In this document: positions 47,591-61,079 of the stretch, piece after piece
Numbering within the stretch: the first letter of the stretch is position 1
Layout: each line of letters begins with the position of its first letter
NCBI GenBank assembly: GCA_037957365.1
Contig: JARHVA010000316.1
Coordinates: 5,222,001-5,286,000 of the forward strand
Direction: 5' to 3'
DNA: 64,000 bases
Source of the DNA: Torreya grandis
Lineage: Eukaryota > Streptophyta > Pinopsida > Cupressales > Taxaceae
The notes under the pieces: model-generated
Database searches by the model: none
The model's input: only the letters and a program-made list of their open reading frames with translations
What the model was told of the DNA's origin: nothing
Translations under genes and position numbers: made by a program

Positions 47591-48153
47591 AAGTTAGCAA
47601 ATGTATATAAATTGAATTCCTTATCAAAATAGGATTTACATGAGAGGGAGCTTGGGAAATTATGTGATGAATAGATTTAAAACTATTTTTACCTTCCATA
47701 TTCCAAGTAAAAACTTGATTATTATTGAGAATGGATATGATAGGATTCACCAAAGATGTAAAATTAGGTATGAATCTTCTAACAAAGTTTATCTCTCTTA
47801 AGAAGCTTTAGAGTCTTTTCTTGTGAAAGGGTAATGATAGGCCTTGGAAATAATGTGTCTTAGAAGCTTACCTTCAAGGACATAAAATATGCATTTTTTG
47901 GGGGTTAAAAGACACCCCATACTATCTAAATATATTGAACACCTACCGAAGATGCTTTATGTGGTCATTTATATCCATTTATAACATTGTTATATCATCA
48001 AGGTACACTAGCAACATCTCATTAATTAGGACTTTGAACACCATGTCCATTTCCCTCTAAAAAGTGGCACCAACATTTGATAAACAAAAGGGAATTTTCC
48101 TATAGGAAAAGTTCACCCATTTCATAATAAAATCTATCTTTAACAAATCATCT
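47590..48153 (-). pseudogene. Reverse transcriptase remnant of the Tat-like element
   Basis: Begins at DDLLKIDFIMKW, then YRKIPFCLSNVGATF and LLVYLDDITM; the catalytic YLDD is intact (codons 47994-48005). Then FVRRFIPNFTSLVNPI, the connection block, in the open run 47457-47753. The RT fingers and the first palm strand (the DFR and DG-x-SGY blocks) are absent: the upstream sequence runs directly into the archaeal-type RNase H, so several hundred bases were lost here. Confidence 0.8.
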
Positions 48154-48680
48154 TCATTCAAAAAAATTTGATTGTACAATATTTCTATCACTATCAAACA
48201 ATTTAAAAAATAATTCATTATTAAGAATAAAAGGACTCATAATGACCTTGATATGTGATGGGTTTCCTCCTTCCTTTATATCAGTAGGTGTGTCAAATTG
48301 TGCCCCTATTGTAACCAACCTATCAACATGCTTATTTTGCTCTCTTGGGATTGGTTGTATTTTGAATTCACTAAATTCTTCAAGTAAATCCCATGCCATA
48401 TGATTATAGTAATTAAGAAAAGGGTTATTAGTGGAAATCATATTACTTATTTGATGCACAATTATCTCACTATATGTATACACTTACAAATTCTTGATTC
48501 CCTTCATCTTTACCCATTGAAGGCCATGAACAAGGACTTCATAGTCAACCACATTGTAGGTACAAATAAAATGGAATTTATATGAGTATTACTGATGTTT
48601 AGATGGATAAAATAACATAACACCAGTTCCTACACCAATCTTGCTTTTTGAACAATCAAAGACATCTTCCACATTCCATC
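48154..48680 (-). pseudogene. Archaeal-type RNase H (aRH) remnant
   Basis: On the minus strand, FDCSKSKIGVGTGVMLFYPS (near 48660-48601, the strand-1 block with Gly changed to Cys), then VVDYEVLVHGLQWVK near 48545-48500, then the open run 48483-48154 with YSEIIVHQISNM, FKIQPIPREQNKHVDRL. This D, E, D, D layout with a NVAEYEAL-like block is the second RNase H captured by Tat/Ogre elements. Its ORF ends where RT begins. It lies 5' of RT, unlike the RT-RH-aRH order usually described. Confidence 0.75.
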
Positions 48681-48999
48681 ATTCTCATCCTTCTCCTTGA
48701 TAAGCGAAAGTATAGGTGTTCCTTGCTCATGTAGGAAATACACCCTAAATCAGTCTCTTTCATGAGATAATAGGTATCATACTCATATGTATCAACACCA
48801 TATTAATCTAAGAAGATATCAAAAATACCTTCAAGAGGGGAAGATGCTCTATCAACTATGGCATGCTCTTCTTGCTCATTGATAGTACAATTTAGATTAG
48901 AACTAGTTTCTACATATGGTTCAATGTGGAACTTGGCCAATGACTATGTTCATATTATAAATTTATCTCCATATCACATTCTAAAAGCCAATAAATACC

Positions 49000-49300
49000 A
49001 ATTAGAATTAACATCTTGGTAGTGAAGTCTCCTGATAGGCAAATGGAAAAGTTTGTAGGTAGATCTACCACCACTATGTATTATAGAATTGGAAAACTTG
49101 GGAAGTCATGCAAAACCACTTTCAAGCCTTTAATGATCCTTATAGACATATTTGGTGTTTCATCAATCTGTATCACTTCTTTTTTATACGGTTCATACTT
49201 CAAGACCAATTTATTTATAACTAGTTTAGGCATAATTGAAGTGTTTTCCCCATTATCCATAATACAATTGTGGGCCAACTTATCGCCCACAATGAGGGTA
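49000..49300 (-). pseudogene. Protease remnant of the Tat-like element
   Basis: The open run 49290-49081 reads CIMDNGENTSIMPKLVINKL then KYEPYKKEV and GLKVVLHDFPS, with the active site D-N-G where D-x-G is required, followed by the I-M-P block of Tat/Athila proteases. It continues to VDLPTNFSICLS near 49030. It lies between gag and the extra RNase H. Confidence 0.75.
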
Positions 49301-51190
49301 AGTTATAAATTTGTGGAATTTTTAGACTTGGTGGAAGGTTTCGCAATATGAGTATGTGTATTTGTGAGGGACACACTGATGTGCTTTGCTATTTGGGGAG
49401 AAATATGGAATTGGGAAAACTACTCTTGTAGTAACTCCTTTTGGCTAGGCATATAGAGTACCTCTCAAAAGGATATTCTTGTTTTTGTATTCTTTAAGGA
49501 GTCAATGATATTAAAAGGGGATACATTATAATTTTCTTGCATCCTTAGAGGAAATGGGGTACCTTGAGCTTTATGAAATGAAGGTTTAACCAACTTTCCC
49601 AAGGTTTGATTTTGAAGAGGTGTAAGACTTGTAGAGTCTGCCATATTTGCATTCATACCTTGATTCCTTGAAGGTGTATTTATTGGAGTTGTATCCACAT
49701 CTTGAGAATCTCCCAAATCTCTCCTCTTTGATATTGTGTTGGATGAAACCAAGGTGTTATGATTTAGGACAAAACTATCCTCCATTTGATAGTTCATAAA
49801 GCTTTCTCATTTATTACTACACTCTCACTTGGTTATACTTTCATAGAGATATCATCCTATGATGTCAAGTAAGGATTATTCCCTCATTGAGCCACCAAGG
49901 CTTGACCTTCTCCTTCATTAGAATTCATGTACTATCCTTGAGGCTATTCCTAAGAATTTGGCCATTCTTCTCCTTGAATTAGGTTTCTATAAACTGGAAC
50001 CATGGCTCTTTTGGTTGGATAAAACTTTTGATTATAAACATTAGGTGACCTATTGAAATTAGGTTGACCTTATCCCCTCCCTTGACAATTACATTGAGGT
50101 AAAAATCTATTTACTTGTGGAGGGTAATAGTAAGATTTTTTCTAAGATCTAATATGCTTATTTAATTACCTAATTGAAACTTCTAAGGCCTTATAATTTT
50201 ATTACCAACCAATTAGAAAATATGATATCTTTGGATTAACTTTAGACTTGTTATTTGGATTTGAAAATGGAACAAGGCTTGGTGGATTATTAGGAATGTT
50301 AGGAAAGATAGGGATTATAACCTTTGGAGGGAGCTTACCAGATTGGATCAAAACATTCTCATCTCTAATAGCCATATCATAGGCATCAGGTAAGGCATAT
50401 CCTCCTTAGAATGCAACATAACAACTATATCAGTCCCAATAGCTCTGAGGTAGGTTGGGAAAATAAAACTTGCAGGGGGTATCATGGGAGGTGGAAGCCT
50501 ATTCCATGTCTTTTAGAACCTTTCATTGAAATCATGCATGGATTAATTAGGCCCTATTTAAATGACATTCACCTGATGGATCAGTGATGTATGATCACCC
50601 TTATATTCAAATCTTTGTGTCAAAAACACCCCAAATTCATCTCACATGATAATTCATCATCCTGGCAAGGTTCTATACCTATCAAGGGCTTGCCCCCTAA
50701 GGGACATGGAAAGCAATCTAATTGCTATTTTAATCTATGTGATATTATGGAAATTGTAAAAGATGTATATGTCTATAATATGTTTACTTGTGGTGATAAG
50801 ACCTTCCCAATTGAAATTTGGGACACTATTGGTGGCATTGGGAGGGATATCATTATATAAAATAGGGCTTATGTGATTATAGGTATTGAAAACTAGGAAA
50901 GCATGTTGCATAGCCATATTACCTTCAACCTCTTATTCACTCTCTTATTCTTCTTGACATTCAAAGTCTTCTTACTCTTCAAGGTATTATTGAATATTAT
51001 CAAGTGTTAAGAAAGGCTTAGGGTATTAAATGTCAAGAGGAAGCTTAGGATGAGGGAGTGGATTTAAATAATGATTACCTATACTAACATATGATCTATT
51101 AGTGACCATAAATCATAAAATATGATAAATTGATATTTAACCAGATATTCTAACTTATATGGAATCACCAAATGCTAAGTAGGAAACACT
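49300..51190 (-). pseudogene. Gag remnant of the Tat-like element
   Basis: An acidic lead-in, then an open run 50917-50735 (MAMQHAFLVFNTYNHISP, then SVPNFNWEGLI and HIIDIYIFYNF), followed in other frames by LDWYRT-type and FNERFxKTWNRLP blocks near 50700-50500, the retrotransposon gag domain. The run 49797-49465 is a polar linker (NTISKRRDLGDSQDVD) before protease. No zinc knuckle was found. Start of gag uncertain: the first Met at 50917 lies after conserved-looking acidic sequence. Confidence 0.7.
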
Positions 51191-51200
51191 TATTTAGTTA

Positions 51201-54200
51201 TGATATTATCAAGACCAACATTCACCTTAACAACAATTGTTTAGGAAAGCTTTCTCATTGAGCATGATAAAAATATTATCACTCAATTTGGCACCCTTGG
51301 AGTGGTAGTTTAAGACTACTTTAATTGATGTAAACAATGGGATTACCTATAGACCTATGGGTTGTCTATAGTGGAGGTAAACCTCTTTTGATAGGACTAG
51401 CTCCCTATATTTATCTTGATTGTCCTTAGACTAACTAGCTGGTATATGAAAAGAGATAAGAAACTATCTAATTGTGATGAAATTGAAACAAAGAAGTGAT
51501 ACAATAGAAAGTTTGATCCAATATTATTTTATACTTTCACTTTAAAAAGGTAAAACTATAATCTTGTCTATACTTCAAAAGGGAGATCTTCTAACATAAG
51601 TACTTTAACCTAGAGACTATTCAAGTATAGAAGATAATGTGAGAGATTCAAATTAATGATAAGACACTATTGAAACTCCAAAACACTTAGCTACAATACC
51701 ACACTTTAATGTACTGAAAGTGACATTCAAGAAGACAATGTGCTCATACCTAGGTGCACACAAGTAGAATAAGATCCAAGTACATGTAATTTTCCCACTA
51801 GAATCTATCAATAACTCATTCCAAAAATTTAAATATGAACATGAAAGCTTGAAATAGTTTGAATTTATTTCTTATGGTAAATATGAGTAAAAAAAGTAGT
51901 AGGGCTTCACCTATATTTCTTGTGGATGAATTACAATGCCAAAACTAAGCATAATAATAATGAAGAAAATATGATAGTTTTATAATATTTAGGAGGAAGC
52001 ACCTAAAATCTTGAACAATTATTATTTGATCTCCAAGTCTTTTGCAAACTACCTTAAAGTTAGAAGAAGTTAATCTTTGAGGAGTTTGTAAGACTTCTTG
52101 AAAACTGATTTGATCTCTTATAGGAATATTATTCATATGCCTTAAAAATTCATGGATATACATTTTTAATTGTGGAATGACACCTCAAAAAGTTGTATGC
52201 ATTGTTATCTTCCCTTGAAACAATAATTATTGAAAGGGGGAGTTAACGTAACTCATGAGTTGTTGTCTCTGATCTTGGGTGGTGAAGATATCATCTGATT
52301 CTTATTATATAAATTTTAAATAACCAATGTGAGTCTAAAATATAATATAAACACCTATTCATGGCCCTAAAATATCTAATTAATACCTTTCAATGCTTTC
52401 CATTCTTCTCAAGAAGTCTTTTCAACGTTGATTATCTATCACTAGTTGGTAGTTGGGCCTAGTTGCACATGTTAGTTAATTTGAATGGCCATAAAAATTG
52501 AATGGGACCATGTAAAAAGTATTAATATAATTTTATTATACCCAATAATAATTCCATTATATGAACAAGGCCTTCAAGGCATAATAACCTATTGTTATTG
52601 CCAAACTAGGTAACTAGGTTTCTCATTCCTAGTACCTATGATATTATCTTCTTTGTGTAGACCTGTAGTAATAGTTTCATGAGTAGAGGAAATTATTATT
52701 TTTACTTGAGTATTTATAAAACATCCCATGCTACCTCCTAAAATGAATTTCAATAATTCATCCATGTTTCTACCTCTAAAAATCATCAAAATTAGCAAAA
52801 GAGTAGGCATTTAGTGTGTCCATATAGGTGACATCGACATCTAATTTCATAGTGATGAGTATATAAGATATATTTACAAGTTTAAATTTTTTATATATCC
52901 AAAAAAATTCATTTGGAGTCATTATAAGAGAAATGTCTCACATCACATTCATTTAAGGGTTTTAACAGGGTTTAAGACCTATTTGTTGGCTTAATAATCA
53001 TTCATAAAGAATCAGACATAAATTGGCCTCATTACACTTGTGAATACATATTTAATAAATACCCAAAATATTATAAATGTCTTAGCTTCCCATTAAAATT
53101 TTATGATATGGTGTGAATGTATGAAATTGCTCCTCAGGTAGCAGACTTAGCTCTCTTGAACATGAGATAGGGCTAATTTGGGTTTTGGGTCTCAAAACTC
53201 AATATTACTACTGGTAAAGGTTCAAAAATATCAAAAAAAAAAAAAATCCTCATGGTTATTTATACTTTTTAAATTATTATTAATTAACTATGTGCATTTG
53301 GTGCATTGGTCAGGATACTTAAGGTTATAGGCCTGCCATCTCCTTACTAGCCCTTAAGGGAATTTGAGTTGAAAGCTAAGATTTTATGCAACCTAAGAGT
53401 GTATTGAGAAATTTTATATGTTTATGTATTAAATAAATGTAATTAAATGGGGTTTTACATTACTGTTTTGTGTTTTAGGCTTAAACAAACCCCTTGGTCT
53501 CAAGACTGTCCTTTGCCAATGGAGTGAACAAGGTCTGATATAAAATAATGAGTATATAACTAATACTTGTATGAATTTGAGGTGACCATATATGTATTTT
53601 TAAACTTATAAACATATTATTTGTAAATTAACAAAGTTAAATTATTCCTATAAAGGCCTCCCAACATGAATCTCTCTCATGATTGGATAATTTATACCAA
53701 TAGTCTACAACTAGGTGACTGTATCTTATGATGGGGTCCTTGAACTTGTGTGATAGTATCATATTAGAACCTTAAGGACTATCTATTCTAATTATGGATT
53801 ATGGATATTCTTACACATTGTGTATTCAAAACTTCTAACTTATACATGGCCAATAATGTATAAGATGCTTCTTGAAACATAAAAACTGAGCTTACAATTC
53901 TATGTTTTTGCTTAGTCAAATAATGGCATTTACTCCATGGCATCAACACCCCTTGATATGTTAATTTTATTTTATGAACCTCCTTATAATTTATTCACCT
54001 AAAGATCTAAAATGTTTTTTAGTGAGTTTAGCCCATCTTCTACATATATCATTCCAGGCATCTCAAAAGGGCTAGTTGTAGGTGTACTCTCCCCATGACC
54101 ACTGAGTCATTAGGAAACCTTACATTATGATATATTATTGAAACTTTATAGGGGTTATTTTTGAGGTGTATTAATGTTAAAATATCATATGTATTCTAAA

Positions 54201-55271
54201 ATTGGTCATTGGTCACATGGACAACTACCATCGAATCAAACAAACATATAACATGAAGAAACATGGAGGTCTCTTGCATTTGAGTGCATTAGATGAGTTC
54301 ATATTATGACATTATAAGGCCTCTCAAATCCTTTGCATGATCCTAAAACACTTTATATGTAAAAATGAGTTTATATTTTCAATAAGACTACTGAAGAAAT
54401 AAGGTGATGGGGTTTAGAGCCTTCTCCAAGCACTTTACCTTCTTGGTGTTTATTCATAAAGAAAAAGAGCTTAACCCAAAGACCAATGGTATAAATCTCA
54501 ATTTGATTGGGGTACCCATACCTAGTGAAGATCTTAAGATTTATCTCTTTATATTTTATATGGAATGAGTACTTAAACATGACCCTTAAAAGGCTACTAA
54601 GGGACTCGATGAAGTGAAAATTGATTATTTTGCCATTTTTGAACCTATGAAACATCTCAAAATTTTGAAAAGGCTTGAGGAAGGTACAGAGTCACTTTTC
54701 ATATGTTCACTATTGAATATGATCATAAAAATGATTAAAAATACCCATTTTAGATGTATTTCTCCTTCTTTAAGTATTGAACCTACAAGGTCTGGCTAAC
54801 CTCTTTCTTGATTTGACATTAGCAAATCTCTTTTCATGTTTTACAAGTACCACTTGTACATATCATACTTCATATTATTCTTGAAAATGACTTTATAAGC
54901 CTTAAGAAGGCGTTTCAAGTGTATAGAAAGCTTGTAAAACTAAATGACCTCATGGAGTGGACATTTCATTTGACCAAGACCATAGAAGACTTATATGGAC
55001 TCTTGTTCACCTCCTTTAACAACTTGTGCATGAAATAAACTTTGAAAAGACCTTAGTTGGCCAAAATAGAAACCTTAGTATCCCCAAAAACATTAATTAT
55101 TGCCAAGAAATCTTAATTTCTCTGAGGTAACTAGAAAAGGGTTTAAAATAATGATTTACCAATGTAACTTCAAGGATAAGCTATGAGGACCTATAGACAC
55201 TTATAGGATAAGGGGAACATGAAAATAACTTGGACTCATAGAGGTTAAAATGATGTCATTTTTTGATAATA
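51201..55271 (-). repeat. 5' LTR of the Tat-like element
   Basis: About 4.07 kb, paired with 41665-45638. It ends TTTTGATAAT next to AGGTAC at 55271-55276. No tRNA-like primer site could be identified with confidence below 51201. The short open runs in it (52595-52810, 54371-54655) have no known family. Confidence 0.75.
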
Positions 55272-55490
55272 GGTACTTGGTCATTAGAGCTTGCATTTGT
55301 TTGAGGACAACCAAATTTGGTAAGGGCAGACTATAATGCTCTCATTTATAAATTAAAAAAATATTATAATTAAAATAAAAATTATTTTTAAATACTTAAA
55401 ATTAAAATTAATAATGTTACGAAGTGGCCAGAAAAGTTGGTAACTTATGTATTATTAAAAAAAAATTAAAGTGGGGTTTTGGGTGAGAAG

Positions 55491-55500
55491 GATATAAAAG
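55491..55500 (+). promoter_or_regulatory. TATA box in the gypsy LTR
   Basis: GATATAAAAG, 160 bases into the putative LTR and followed by GAGATGG, placed as an LTR core promoter would be. Confidence 0.45.
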
Positions 55501-56371
55501 GAGATGGATGAGCTCATTTGAGGTTATGCATGATTTCGATAATTTAATTTGTAAGCTTAATCATGAAAATGATTAACTTATCTATTGATGATGAAAGATT
55601 TCAATGGTAATTAGAGTAAAGATGAAAACCCTCACATTTAACTAGGGAATCCTCATTCTGGGGTTTTATTGAGCTTCATTGGTATGAGTTTTACATAATC
55701 TTTATCACGTTTTGGATAGTATATTCATATCCATTTTTAAGTTTGGAAACTAGGGTTTAGATCCCATAAATTAGGGCCTAGATAAGAAAACTAGGGTATC
55801 AATTGGTTTAGAGGGATAACACAAGTTTTGAAGACTATGAATTGCTTTTAGAGGGCTACACTTGGTTCCCTAGGGAAGAAAATTAATTATGATAGTTGGG
55901 TGACCTATTTTGGTGTCAAATTTGAGTATTTAAAGGGATGTTTCAAGCCAAAATTGTAGTTTGAAATATTTACTATTTTTATTGGAATTGTCTAACTATT
56001 TTTCATTAGTAAAATTCAAAAAATAGGGTATTTTTTTAACCTCTTAAGACTTAAAAACTATAAATATTATGTTTTTTAAAGAGTTGAGTATGCTAAGTTA
56101 GGTTAATAACATGAAATAAATGCATCCATTGATTTGTTACAAAATTATCTAGTTTTGAATTTTTTAAAATAGCGATAAATAGTGCAAGTAAAAACTTAGC
56201 TAGGAAACAATAGAGACAGATGATCTGGGTGCTAAAAACTAGGTTAGAAATGGGTCTGAGTATCATAAAAAGGATCCCAATATCACAACCCCTTTTGGAT
56301 ATTAACACCATTATTGGAAATATGGTGGTATTGATTTTATCAAGGATGATGAAAACATGAATTCCCAACTA

Positions 56372-56488
<117 letters not shown>

Positions 56489-56997
56489 TTAGTGGTAGTG
56501 TCCTTTATGCAGTACTACCCTGAGCTTCTTGGTGTACCCATGTCTATATATTTGAGGTCTATTCCTATGTGATAAGTTCTAAAAGCTTATATATTATTTG
56601 TAATGATTAATTTTTTGAGAAAACCCTAATCCTCCATTTGGCTATGACATATAGTTGATATGAGCTGAAATGTATGTTTTGTTAGTAGGGTAGATTGGAT
56701 ATCCTCAACATCCCATTGTGAAGAGAGTTGCCTATATACCGATACTTTGAGGAGGGATTAAGACCAATGTAGTTCTCCCCACCTATGTGTTAGTGAAATT
56801 GAAAGTAAAGCTAGTATTATAGTGGCCTATAGTGCCTTGAATGTGCTTGGGACTAGAAATATGGGTAATCTAAGCTTAGGACTGTAGTAGATGGTAGTAT
56901 GCAGTAGTATGGCAGAATAAGGATTGAATATATTAAAGATAAAACATTTTTGGTTATTGTATTGAATTAATTGGTAGCGTATTTAAATGACTTGGGG

Positions 56998-57116
<119 letters not shown>

Positions 57117-57210
57117 AGGTGCATATTAAAATCTAGAGGAGTTCAACATAGTGACGATCTTTTATCGATGAATGGTACACCTTGCATGTTTATATCATTA
57201 ACGAACACTT

Positions 57211-59200
57211 CTTTTTGGTCATTTTTTCTTATAATAATATATAGCATTTGAAATATATTTTTATTGAATATATGTACTACTTGTGAAGTAAAGCATTATG
57301 TGTGGCAAAAAGTAAGGATGTAATTTTATTTGTAGGATCGCAAAAAAGAGGTATTGCATTTATTTGTAGATATTTAATCTTCAATAATATAGAATGGATG
57401 CATTTTTTATAGGTATTTTAAATAAAAATTCAATTTTTTTGGGTAATTGAGTGGATATCTATTATGTACATTAAAAAATATATGATTTATATGGAGGAAA
57501 GATCATTAGTAAACAAAAATTATCCATTCAAAGTGTCTTCAACTTAAATATGGGTACAATCTATAATAATGATAAATTATTTATAATTTTTTTGTTGAAA
57601 TATATTAAATGTGTAATATATTCATTTTATATATGTTTTAAAGAAAAGAAAAATAATTTAGGTGCCTCAAGATAAACACGCAATAGTCTTTAAAATATAC
57701 ATATAAAGAGACACTATACTTTTAATAATTTTTTGCTTGAAAAATATGTAAAAATTTATGATGTATATTTTAAAAACATGCAATAGTTCAATTATACACA
57801 TTCATGTGTTTGAAGTAAACCTATATTTTTCAATTTTTTTCCTTTTGTACCTTTTCTCCATAGATTGGCAAAGGATACCCATATAAAGTTTATTTATATA
57901 TAGTATAAGTGTGGATAAGGCATGGGACAACCACCAATAATTATATAGCTCGGTTTGATTAGTAGACTAGTTTTTAATGTTTTTATTTAAAAAAGAAATA
58001 TATATATTGAATATTTGTTATTAGTCTCGAAGGATAATTAAAGTAATCAATTTTGTTTATCAATCTATTAGACCATCCTTTCTCCATCGATTAAAATTAT
58101 CTATTTTATGTACATTAAAATATTTAAAATTTTCTAATAGTTAACATGTACATTTTTTAGTAAAAATTATAAAAACAGCATTTAAGAACATCTTGATTGG
58201 TGGAAATTAGAAATATGTTATTAAAGTGCAGATTGCCATGTCATCAAAATAATCATAACCTAAAATCTCTCACCATAACAATTTTATAGCTGCCATTAAT
58301 TATTGAAGTTAACATCATTACATTTTATGATCTGCAATATAAGTAATAATGATAGTTATGCATAACATATTTAGTAGCCACTGGGTTGAACCCTATCAAA
58401 GCCACTATGAGAGACACTACTTTCTTTAGGGATTTGTAAGACATTAAGAAAATTATTTTATAAATACCCACTTTGGCATAGTTTTCTAAATTATTTTATG
58501 AGATAATTTAATGTTTAGTGATTGAAATGTCTTATCTATTTTGAATCAAAATATTGTCATGATTTACAGAGTTTCCTAAATCAATTTATATGGCAATGGT
58601 GAAAATTTATTCATAATGTTTTTTAATATTTTATTTATTTACATTGAAATGGATCATTTCTATGCATTGAATCCTTTTTATTTCTATGGTTTTAAGGTTT
58701 AGAAATTAATATTTTAAGCGATATTGATCCTGCTTTAAGAAACTCACGCCTTTTCTTTCTTATTTAGGTAAATCATCAAAGACAGTGACAATGGCACCAA
58801 GTTTCATCAAGCAAGAATCAGTCTATGTGGTAGCTCATAGAGTCTCATTGGAAGTACTTCCCCCATAAGATGATCACATGGTGATTAGTCAACATCATGT
58901 AACTCTTATCTCTAACAATTCAGTTTCTTATTTATTTACTTTTTTTTGTGAGGTGGGATATTATTCTTCTTCCTAATGTCTCTACCAATCCATTTGTAAG
59001 ATATTATCTTCTCCCCTAGGTCTATGTTTATCTACTAAGTAGATCTTATACTTTTCCTTAATGTTTGTACTAATACACCTCTAGGATATTATCTCCTCTT
59101 CTAGGTCTATATTAATCTACCATAGATACTATTCTTATGTCATGTACTTAACCCACTATAGTATGGAGAGAAGGCCTTTGCTTGGATTCATATAAGATAT
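57211..59200. other. AT-rich sequence upstream of the RING-H2 pseudogene
   Basis: No gene recognised. Near 58755-58800 an intron-acceptor-like TTTCTTATTTAG precedes a short open piece starting MAPSFIKQES, which ends at a TAA within 30 codons and matches nothing I know. Confidence 0.35.
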
Positions 59201-59329
59201 TGTGTAAATGCTGATGGTAGTCTTGATGTTTCATTTACTTTCTATGGAATAGGGGTGAGATGCCTTTTTTTCTAATTCCATTTCCACTAGGAGAAATACT
59301 ACCTAGAAAGATGGTTTTGATAACCTAAT

Positions 59330-59760
59330 AGAAATGACATTACCATCTATTGTGAAAGCTATAATTTTTTTTCAAGCTGTAAGAAACACTGGACCCAGTC
59401 TAAACATAATTTTGTCTTTAGTCCATGCATATTCACTATGGGTGTTTCATGATCATAGCTTATATATCCTGGCAACAATAACAAAATATTAGGAGTTGGG
59501 ATTGCCCAAGAGTAAAACTTTCATTGACTTTTTTAATTTTATTCTAGTGGATTTCCAAATATGATATTTATTATTAATCCATGTACTAAGTCTAGAATTA
59601 TTGGTGTTTTTAACAGGGATAAAAAATGATGATATGTTTAGATTAGTTATTGTTGTTAATGCCTTGAAGAATAGAACTAATGATTTATACGCAAATAATT
59701 TTCAAGATCCTGATGTATTGCAAGGGGAAGTTATTAAATGAAACCTCCTAGCTTATAGCT
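59330..59760 (+). pseudogene. Possible extracellular part of the RING-H2 pseudogene
   Basis: Frames contain YNFFSSCKK, NNNKILGVGIAQE and INPCTKSRIIGVFN, cysteine-containing pieces that could be remnants of the GUB_WAK-type extracellular region found in ATL20-22-like proteins. The order and cysteine spacing are not preserved and intron-like TTTTATTCTAG occurs near 59545. The main support is position, 0.2 kb upstream of the membrane segment and RING in the same strand. Could equally be unrelated sequence. Confidence 0.25.
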
Positions 59761-59879
59761 ACACAATGAGATTTATGTTTGACTTGTCTTCTATGAGGCA
59801 ATCTATCATTACTACAAAAAATTTAAGTAATAGAGGAATTATCTTCTACATAAACCATTATGTGGTTGAATTAGTACCA

Positions 59880-60325
59880 TGTGATCCCTAACTTTAGGGT
59901 GTGGAATCACAATTACTAGGGGAATTATTGTTTTGGTCTCCACAATAATGTTTGCCTCTTATATGTATGTAAGGATGCAAGGAATAAGAGCCCCCCATAA
60001 TAATATAGTTGGAAATGATAGTATAAGCATACTGCCATCTCTAAATATTATTATTAACTATATTGAAAGAGGTTTGGATGAGAGAATGATAGACTCCTAT
60101 CCAAAAATAATCTTTTCCAAGTGGGAGGAATTGCCACATTCAAAGGATGCATGTTGTTAGATTTGATTGGGGGACTAAAAGTACATGGAAGTTTTACATT
60201 TGTTATCAAATTATAGCCATTTTTTTCTTATATTGTGTATTGATATGTGGCTAAGGCTAAATATATCACACCCCATTTGCATAACGATGTCTCCATTTTC
60301 ATCATTGTCACTTGATAGATGTTTA
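59880..60325 (+). pseudogene. ATL-type RING-H2 ubiquitin ligase pseudogene
   Basis: One frame reads GCGITITRGIIVLVSTIMFA, a membrane segment, then YMYVRMQG, a GLDERMIDSYPKIIFS block, then CC, stop, I, stop, LGD, stop, KYMEVLHLLSNYSHFF, LCIDMWLRLN, and PIC. The GLDE..I.SYP motif before the ring and the C..C..LGDY....LR.LP.C.H.FH..CID.WL..N..CP.C order identify the plant ATL family of membrane RING-H2 E3 ligases. Several ring ligands are lost (Cys to stop, Cys to Tyr, His to Leu, Cys to His) and three in-frame stops occur, while the CIDMWLRLN core is kept. Single-exon over this part. No functional product. Confidence 0.65.
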
Positions 60326-60527
60326 TTTCTTTTAAAAAAAGAATACCTATCACTTTATATTCAAGACAAGTGTCACAAATATTGAACATAATAATAGAGT
60401 ATAACATGATAATGATAATGAGAGATCTTATTTTCATTGTTTAGTTTCAGATTTATTTACTAAACCATAAAGAAATATATTATTAAATATTAATATAATA
60501 CTCAAATTCATTAGTTGTTATATATAA
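60326..60527. other. 3' sequence of the pseudogene, no feature
   Basis: AT-rich, with no recognisable polyadenylation cluster or element edge. Confidence 0.3.
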
Positions 60528-61079
60528 CATGTGATACATTCTTATTGCTCCAAAAATTTAATGTATACATAGGAGTTTAGGAATGATCATGGATGAGCTT
60601 AGTGCCTAGACAATACATTTGTTAAATAATATTATTTTTAACAAGTTCAATTTGTACCTATTATTTGCTAACCATTATGTGGACTAAATTGTGTATATGA
60701 TAAAACAACAGGATTTAAGAGCAAGTAGCTTCAAAATTTTCCTAAATTTTTTATTGTTAGCTACTACTAAAAATTTCTATAATTTTAGGGTGAACACATT
60801 TATCATGTGACACACTCATACACTTTTATAGCATGAAAAAATTTAGGGATTTTAAAAATGATTTGAGATGAGTTCAAAGTCCAGATAATACATTTGTTAA
60901 ATAAAATTATTTTTAACAAGCTCAATTCACGCCTACTACCTACCAAACATTATAAAGAATAAATTGTTCATCTGACAAAACAATAGGATTTCAAAGCAAT
61001 CAACTTAGAAATTTCCCCAAAAATTCTACTATTATCTGGTATTGAAAATTGCTTTGATTTTAGGGTACACACATTTTTG
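60528..61079. repeat. 276-base tandem duplication
   Basis: Unit 1 is 60528-60803 and unit 2 is 60804-61079, both starting CATGTGA. They share AATACATTTGTTAAATAA, TTATTTTTAACAAG and, near the ends, ATTTTAGGGT. Strongly diverged elsewhere, so old. No coding capacity. Confidence 0.75.

Larger units (their letters stand above)
41665..55271 (-). mobile_element. Tat-like Ty3/gypsy element with 4 kb LTRs
   Basis: Two direct repeats of about 4 kb (41665-45638, 51201-55271) bound a 5.6 kb interior read on the minus strand. Flanking repeats AGGTAC at 41659-41664 and 55271-55276 match exactly over five to six bases. Interior order on the minus strand: gag, protease, an archaeal-type RNase H, RT, gypsy RNase H, integrase. 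The added RNase H is the mark of the Tat/Ogre group. All domains carry stops and frameshifts. It sits inside an older plus-strand gypsy relic. Confidence 0.8.

Noticed and set aside
50591..50860. Plus-strand open frame of 89 codons
   Set aside because: It is antisense to the gag domain of the Tat-like element, which has the family motifs.
54371..54655. Open frame of 94 codons within the 5' LTR of the Tat-like element
   Set aside because: The matching region of the 3' LTR (near 44740-45030) does not keep the frame, so there is no sign of coding.
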